Positions 6,734-10,232 of a stretch of DNA of 10,232 nucleotides are shown piece by piece (the first letter of the stretch is position 1; every line of letters begins with the position of its first letter). The DNA is from JADFUZ01 sp034430415 (GTDB taxonomy: Bacteria; Chloroflexota; Dehalococcoidia; GIF9; AB-539-J10), in assembly GCA_034430415.1 (NCBI GenBank), contig DAOUEN010000116.1:1-10232 (forward strand). Direction: 5' to 3'. A program made the translations under genes and the position numbers. The notes under the pieces were generated by a model. That model ran no database searches. It saw nothing but the letters and a program-made list of their open reading frames with translations, and was not told where the DNA came from.

Positions 6734-7137
6734 ATGGAGGACAGTCCCTGCACTTACCTGAGAAGACCGGGTGGTTCCCCGCCACTGACGGACAAGATAT
6801 ACAGTCTGAAGGATGTAAGGCTCCTTGCCCCTGCCTCCCGTCAAAGATAGTGGCAGTGGGACTGAACTGCAGGAAACATGCTCAGGAAAGAAACGTGTCG
6901 ATCCCAGATCATCCTCTCATCTTCTTCAAGCCTTCGACCTCTGTCATTGGAACCGAGGACAAGATCGTCTACCCCTCCAATGTTATGACGCTCCTGCCGG
7001 GCGATATGATCTCCACAGGAACTCCTTCAGGGACGGGCACTCCTGAGGGACCGGGAACCATGAAGCCTGGTGGCGTTGTAGAAGTGAGGATTGAGGGCAT
7101 AGACACTCTGAGGAACCACATAGTAGAAGAGAAATGA
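6734..7137 (+). pseudogene. Fumarylacetoacetate hydrolase (FAH) family protein, frameshifted and internally deleted
   Basis: FAH-fold enzymes hydrolyse or decarboxylate acylpyruvates and related diketo acids using a divalent metal. In frame 2, IYSLKDVRLLAP (6797-6832) matches the segment just before the conserved PSKIVAVGLN. That motif is found in frame 1 from 6838, so a frameshift lies near 6832-6838. The frame 1 ORF (open to 7137, first start codon GTG 6850) reads VAVGLNCRKHA, IFFKPSTSVIG and KIVYPSN, then jumps straight to VMTLLPGDMISTGTPSGTG and the C-terminal VVEVRIEGIDTLRN. The central block of roughly 120-130 residues, which holds the ExE and D metal ligands, is missing. A GD-to-GG change (KPGGVVEV) adds to the picture of decay. 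Homology may reach back to about 6680. The TGA overlaps the start of the P1 peptidase, so the remnant may still be translated to support coupling. An automatic caller would likely report 6850-7137 as a 95-residue FAH protein. Confidence 0.8.
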
Positions 7138-8585
7138 CCACCGAGCTTGATGCTGTACGGTTCAGGGCACGTGACTTGGGAATTGAACCCGGCATATACC
7201 TGCCGGGCAAGCACAACGCAATAACCGATGTTCACGGAGTCCTGGTTGGACACAAGACGGTATGGAAAGACCCTCCCGCGGTGCCCACAATCTCACACAG
7301 AGTGAGATCGGGGGTGACAGCGATTCTCCCTCACAGCAGCAACATATCTCAGCAAAAGGTCCCTTGCGCCATCTATCTAGGCAACGCGTTCGGCAAATTG
7401 GTCGGATACACGCAGGTCAAGGAGCTCGGCACCCTCGAGACACCTATCCTGCTGACTAGCACTTTGAACGTCTCCAAGGTCGCTGACGCTTTGATAGCCC
7501 ACACGCTGAGACTGGCTGCAAACAAAACTGCCGACTCCATAAATCCAGTAGTAGGGGAAACAAACGACGGAGAGCTCAGTGACTCCAGATCAAGGCCAGT
7601 GGAAGAAAAGGACGTATTCGATGCGCTACGGGCGGCAAGGGGAGGGCTGGTTTTGGAAGGGTCAGTGGGGGCCGGAACGGGTACCCGTTGCCTTGGCTGG
7701 AAGGGAGGGATAGGAAGTGCATCAAGGGTATTGCCGCCCAAAGCGGGAGGATATACCGTTGGGGTACTGGTTCAGACAAACTTCGGGGGACTGCTGACGG
7801 TGAACGGTGCTCCAGTTGGCAGAGAACTGGGAAGATCTTCATATAGCTATGAATTGTCTCACGAGGCTGGCAGTTGCATGATTGTAGCCGCGACAGATGC
7901 ACCTTTGTGCTCACGGAACCTCGAAAGGCTGGCTAAGAGAGCGGTGTACGGGTTAGTTAGGTGCGGCTCATACAGCAGCAATGAAAGCGGCGATTATGCC
8001 ATAGCCTTTTCAACAGCATACACCATGCCCTACACCGAGCCGGTACAGCTTCTCAACAATGTTGCCATATCTCGCTTATTCCTGGCAATTGAGGAGGCGA
8101 CAGAGGAGGCCGTCTTGAATTCGATGCTTCAGGCAACGACAGTCACCGGCAGAGACGATCACAGCTCAGAGACCATCCCCCTGGCAGATGTGATAGGAGT
8201 ATGTAGGAAGTACGACAGCCTCTTCTGGCACTCAAAGATAGCCCCGTGGGCACCAACGACCAAAGAGGGGACAATCGCGGACGGTGGCAGAAGATTGAAA
8301 CAACTGATGGAGCACGTTAGCTCCGCACATATGTCCCATGAGGTGAAATCCAGCCTGCTTGCGAAGCTGAACGGCGCCATTGAGAACAACTCCGATGCCT
8401 GTAGCCTCACACAACAAGGAAGGGAACAGCAAGCCAACGAAGCGTTGCTCACATGCGCAAGCAAGATAAAGATGTTCACGAATGAACTGGCGACTGGAGG
8501 CTTGATAACGGAGCCGTACGCATCTCTGTTCGCTCTGCATGCAGATCTTGGGGAGTGGATCTGTCAGAAGGCAAGAGCAGCCTAG
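7134..8585 (+). CDS. P1-family (DmpA/BapA-type) self-processing peptidase with C-terminal helical extension
   Basis: P1 peptidases are N-terminal-nucleophile aminopeptidases or amidases that cut themselves into alpha and beta chains. The core is clear: a start RARDLGIEPGIYLPGKHNAI, then TDVHGVLVGH (31-40), RSGVTAILPH, YTVGVLVQTNFGGL (207-220, with the conserved N216), and the processing site G246-S247 in EAGSCMIVAATDAP, which would free S247 as nucleophile (compare G249-S250 in DmpA). AFSTA (291-295) and VTGRDDHSSETIPL follow. The product is 483 residues against about 370-380 for DmpA. The extra residues, about 375-483, are helical; SSLLAKLNGAIE (406-417) and KIKMFTNELATGG with a final A-rich helix recall the FIMAH domain of secreted proteins. 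No signal peptide is visible. ATG 7134 overlaps the stop of the FAH remnant (ATGA). Substrate is unknown; D-amino acid, beta-peptide or amide substrates occur in the family. Confidence 0.9.
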   Translation: MTTELDAVRFRARDLGIEPGIYLPGKHNAITDVHGVLVGHKTVWKDPPAVPTISHRVRSGVTAILPHSSNISQQKVPCAIYLGNAFGKLVGYTQVKELGTLETPILLTSTLNVSKVADALIAHTLRLAANKTADSINPVVGETNDGELSDSRSRPVEEKDVFDALRAARGGLVLEGSVGAGTGTRCLGWKGGIGSASRVLPPKAGGYTVGVLVQTNFGGLLTVNGAPVGRELGRSSYSYELSHEAGSCMIVAATDAPLCSRNLERLAKRAVYGLVRCGSYSSNESGDYAIAFSTAYTMPYTEPVQLLNNVAISRLFLAIEEATEEAVLNSMLQATTVTGRDDHSSETIPLADVIGVCRKYDSLFWHSKIAPWAPTTKEGTIADGGRRLKQLMEHVSSAHMSHEVKSSLLAKLNGAIENNSDACSLTQQGREQQANEALLTCASKIKMFTNELATGGLITEPYASLFALHADLGEWICQKARAA

Positions 8586-8711
8586 GTTGAGTGGGGGAAC
8601 CCAGCTGCCGTGCCCATCGCATGGGAGCCGCCGAGAGACGAATTCTCCGCTATCCCGAGCTAGCAATGTCAGGCTTGGCCTGGCCGTATCCAAAGCATAA
8701 GGAGGTAGGAA
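8586..8711 (+). other. Intergenic spacer before the thiamine-binding protein gene
   Basis: This 126-base gap has no convincing ORF. It contains a small hairpin, CCCAT-CGC-ATGGG, without a T-run, and ends in the very strong Shine-Dalgarno TAAGGAGG (8698-8705), six bases ahead of ATG 8712. No obvious promoter was found. Confidence 0.5.
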
Positions 8712-9023
8712 ATGGCAGTAGCAGAGATAACCATAATTCCTTCGGGCACAGGGACTCCTTCGGTCAGCACACATGTGGCCAAGGTGCTCAAGATTTTGCA
8801 GCAGGAACAGGATATCAAGTACCAGGTGACCTCGATGGGAACGATCGTGGAAGGCGACCTGGACAGAATCCTGCTACTAGTGAAAAAGATGCACGAAGCG
8901 GCTTTCGACGAGAGCGTTAGCAGAGTGGCGACTTTGCTCAAGATCGATGACCGCAGAGACAAACCCCTATCTATGGAAGGCAAACTGAGTTCAGTGATGG
9001 ACAAGCTAGATCATCAGTCTTAG
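8712..9023 (+). CDS. MTH1187/YqgV-family thiamine-binding protein
   Basis: This 103-residue protein belongs to the small ferredoxin-like-fold family known as MTH1187, YqgV or DUF77, whose members bind thiamine or its hydroxymethylpyrimidine part and form oligomers. Three signatures are visible: IIPSGTGTPSVSTHVA (8-23), VTSMGTIVEGDLDRI (39-53) and LKIDDRRDKP (76-85). The MGTxxEGD and DDRRDK blocks are diagnostic. The length is typical, so the protein is complete. ATG 8712 is supported by TAAGGAGG six bases upstream. It lies between the P1 peptidase gene and ribD, so a vitamin/cofactor theme is possible, but it is 300 bases from ribD and a promoter candidate lies between them. No TPP riboswitch was recognised upstream. 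Confidence 0.93.
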   Translation: MAVAEITIIPSGTGTPSVSTHVAKVLKILQQEQDIKYQVTSMGTIVEGDLDRILLLVKKMHEAAFDESVSRVATLLKIDDRRDKPLSMEGKLSSVMDKLDHQS

Positions 9024-9047
9024 GCGACAGGGCTTGCACGCTCTGTT

Positions 9048-9077
9048 TTGCACTGCTTCGAAGCCTGGTGTTACAAT
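9048..9077 (+). promoter_or_regulatory. Candidate sigma-70 promoter upstream of ribD
   Basis: TTGCAC (9048-9053) and TACAAT (9072-9077) are separated by 18 bases, and the -10 is extended by TG at 9069-9070. Transcription would start near 9084, leaving about 240 bases of untranslated leader before ribD. Confidence 0.6.
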
Positions 9078-9233
9078 GCCCAGCGTACAATGCCTCAAGG
9101 TCACACGATTGAGGAAGCCATTGCCAACGGTGGAACAGTCCTCCAGCCCTCGAACCATGTCTGGATTCAGCTATCTAGTACCGAACAGAGTTGCCTTCTT
9201 CGTATGACTTCTCCTGTAGAAGAGGCTTAAGAT

Positions 9234-9270
9234 GGACTTGTCTTGGAGAGCGAGTATCGCAAGCAAGTCC
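9234..9270 (+). other. Stem-loop in the ribD leader
   Basis: GGACTTG (9234-9240) pairs with CAAGTCC (9264-9270). After one bulged T, CTTG (9242-9245) pairs with CAAG (9260-9263), giving 11 base pairs with a 14-base loop. No T-run follows, so it is not an intrinsic terminator. It ends 35 bases before the ribD Shine-Dalgarno and could affect leader folding or RNA stability; function is unknown. Confidence 0.55.
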
Positions 9271-9323
9271 GACACGCTGGCCCGAAACAGCACGAAGATC
9301 GTGCCAAGGAGCCCTAGACGCTG

Positions 9324-10232
9324 ATGTCATCAGCAGAATACATGAAGTGCGCCCTTTCCCTGGCGGAGCTAGCGAGGGGATACGCCAGTCCAAACCCGTC
9401 TGTGGGTGCTGTGGTTGTCAAGGACGGCATCATCGTAGGCATGGGATATACCCAACCGGCAGGGTCGGACCATGCCGAGATCATGGCCCTGCGCCAAGCT
9501 GGAGACCTGGCACGCAGTGCAACCATGTACGTCAGCTTGGAACCTTGCTGCCACCATGGACGCACGCCACCGTGCACTCAGGCAATAATCAATGCCGAAA
9601 TCTCGGAAGTCCACATAGCGCTAATTGATCCCAATCCAGCAGTCTCAGGGCGCGGAGTCCGAGAACTAGATGAAGCTGGGATCAAGACCTACGTGGGCTC
9701 ACAACAAGAGGAAGCATATCAAGTCAACGAGGCCTATGTTAAGTTCATCACGACCGGCCTTCCCTTTGTCATCACCAAGTTCGCCATGAGCCTCGATGGC
9801 AAGATCGCTACCAAAACAGGTCACTCTAAGTGGATCAGCAACAGAGAGGCAAGGGATTTCGTGCACGTATTGAGACACACCGTGGACGCTATAATGGTGG
9901 GGGTTAACACCGTGATCGCCGATGACCCACAGCTCACGACAAGGTGTTGCTGCGGTAAGGGTGGCAAAGCGAAGACCCAACCGCTGCGCCTGATTGTAGA
10001 CAGTAAGGGAAGAACACCGCTGGACGCAAACGTCTTCAGTCAGCCGGGAAGGACTTTGCTTGCCGCTGTTGAGCCCCTGAACAAGGATACGAAGAACAGA
10101 CTAACCCAAATAGGGATTGAAGTGCTGGAAGTGCCAGGAGCGGAAGGAAAGGTGAATTTGCCTCACCTGCTGGAGGTACTGGGAGCCTCCGGCATAGTGA
10201 GCATCTTGGTAGAAGGAGGGAGCGAACTCCTG
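9324..10232 (+). CDS. ribD: Bifunctional diaminohydroxyphosphoribosylaminopyrimidine deaminase / 5-amino-6-(5-phosphoribosylamino)uracil reductase RibD (3' end outside window)
   Basis: RibD performs two early steps of riboflavin synthesis: deamination of the pyrimidine made from GTP, then NADPH-dependent reduction of its ribose. The frame is open to the window edge, with 303 codons of the usual 360-370. The deaminase domain has SPNPSVGAVVVKDG (22-35), zinc ligand H50 and proton-shuttle E52 in DHAEIMAL, and zinc ligands C75 and C84 in SLEPCCHHGRTPPC; these numbers equal those of E. coli RibD. The reductase domain starts near FVITKFAMSLDGKIA (148-162) and includes SKWIS, MVGVNTVIADDPQLTTR, PLRLIVDSKGR and SILVEGGSELL. 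ATG 9324 is preferred over ATG 9342 because SSAEYM aligns with the family N-terminus and AAGGAG (9306-9311) lies 12 bases ahead; an in-frame TAG at 9315 excludes earlier starts. RCCCGKGGKAKT (207-218) is a small cysteine-rich insertion. Confidence 0.95.
   Translation, partial: MSSAEYMKCALSLAELARGYASPNPSVGAVVVKDGIIVGMGYTQPAGSDHAEIMALRQAGDLARSATMYVSLEPCCHHGRTPPCTQAIINAEISEVHIALIDPNPAVSGRGVRELDEAGIKTYVGSQQEEAYQVNEAYVKFITTGLPFVITKFAMSLDGKIATKTGHSKWISNREARDFVHVLRHTVDAIMVGVNTVIADDPQLTTRCCCGKGGKAKTQPLRLIVDSKGRTPLDANVFSQPGRTLLAAVEPLNKDTKNRLTQIGIEVLEVPGAEGKVNLPHLLEVLGASGIVSILVEGGSELL

Larger units (their letters stand above)
9024..9323 (+). other. Long gene-poor leader region upstream of ribD
   Basis: The 300-base gap holds a good promoter candidate (9048-9077), a short inverted repeat CCTCAA/TTGAGG (9093-9098 and 9109-9114), a longer stem-loop (9234-9270) and the ribD ribosome-binding site AAGGAG (9306-9311). 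I looked for the conserved blocks of the FMN riboswitch and did not find them. A 46-codon frame at 9090-9230 lacks a ribosome-binding site and resembles no family I know. Confidence 0.5.

Noticed and set aside
8232..8774. 180-codon minus-strand frame across the end of the P1 peptidase gene and the spacer
   Set aside because: It is antisense to well-supported coding sequence and shows no family features.
9090..9230. 46-codon frame upstream of ribD
   Set aside because: No Shine-Dalgarno and no recognisable family; kept only as an alternative reading of the leader.
9078..9323. FMN riboswitch upstream of ribD
   Set aside because: The conserved GGGC.GGGTGAAATTCCC and CCGGCGGT type blocks are absent.

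Overview
All genes recognised here lie on the + strand, and the G+C content is close to half by eye. The gene order (miaA, dapF, an LL-diaminopimelate aminotransferase, hflX) and the close-to-Dehalococcoides flavour of DapL and HflX suggest an uncultured Chloroflexota bacterium of the Dehalococcoidia type. That assignment rests on remembered family sequences and gene order, not on a search. Nothing looks like a phage, insertion sequence, CRISPR array, tRNA or rRNA.

Region 1 (1-3877) is a housekeeping cluster. It holds the C-terminal part of MiaA (tRNA dimethylallyltransferase), then DapF and DapL, then the ribosome-associated GTPase HflX. DapL and DapF catalyse consecutive steps from tetrahydrodipicolinate to meso-diaminopimelate, so this lineage makes lysine by the short aminotransferase route. 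A very strong hairpin begins on the last base of the dapL stop codon. HflX has no ATG/GTG/TTG start far enough upstream for its conserved N-terminus; the only near-cognate codon is an ATA placed behind a good Shine-Dalgarno sequence.

Region 2 (3899-6181) is a tight pair of zinc-type deacylases: an M20 ArgE/DapE-like amidohydrolase and, 12 bases later, an arginase/histone-deacetylase-fold protein of the AcuC/acetylpolyamine deacetylase type with all catalytic residues. Because DapL bypasses the succinylase route, the M20 enzyme need not be DapE.

Region 3 (6182-8585) is accessory. An extended -10 promoter drives a stand-alone ribbon-helix-helix regulator with no recognisable toxin partner. A second, nearly identical -10 element precedes a broken fumarylacetoacetate-hydrolase-family gene that carries a frameshift and an internal deletion of the metal-binding core. 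Its remaining 3' end overlaps by ATGA the start of a P1 (DmpA/BapA-type) self-cleaving peptidase, which carries an unusual C-terminal helical extension resembling a FIMAH domain.

Region 4 (8586-10232) carries a small MTH1187-type thiamine-binding protein, a 300-base gene-poor leader with a good candidate promoter and a long stem-loop, and the first 303 codons of ribD (riboflavin synthesis), which runs off the window. No FMN riboswitch is visible in the ribD leader.

The most rewarding places for a second look are the dapL/hflX junction (stop-overlapping hairpin, same reading frame, ATA start), the P1 peptidase fusion, the decayed FAH gene and the ribD leader.
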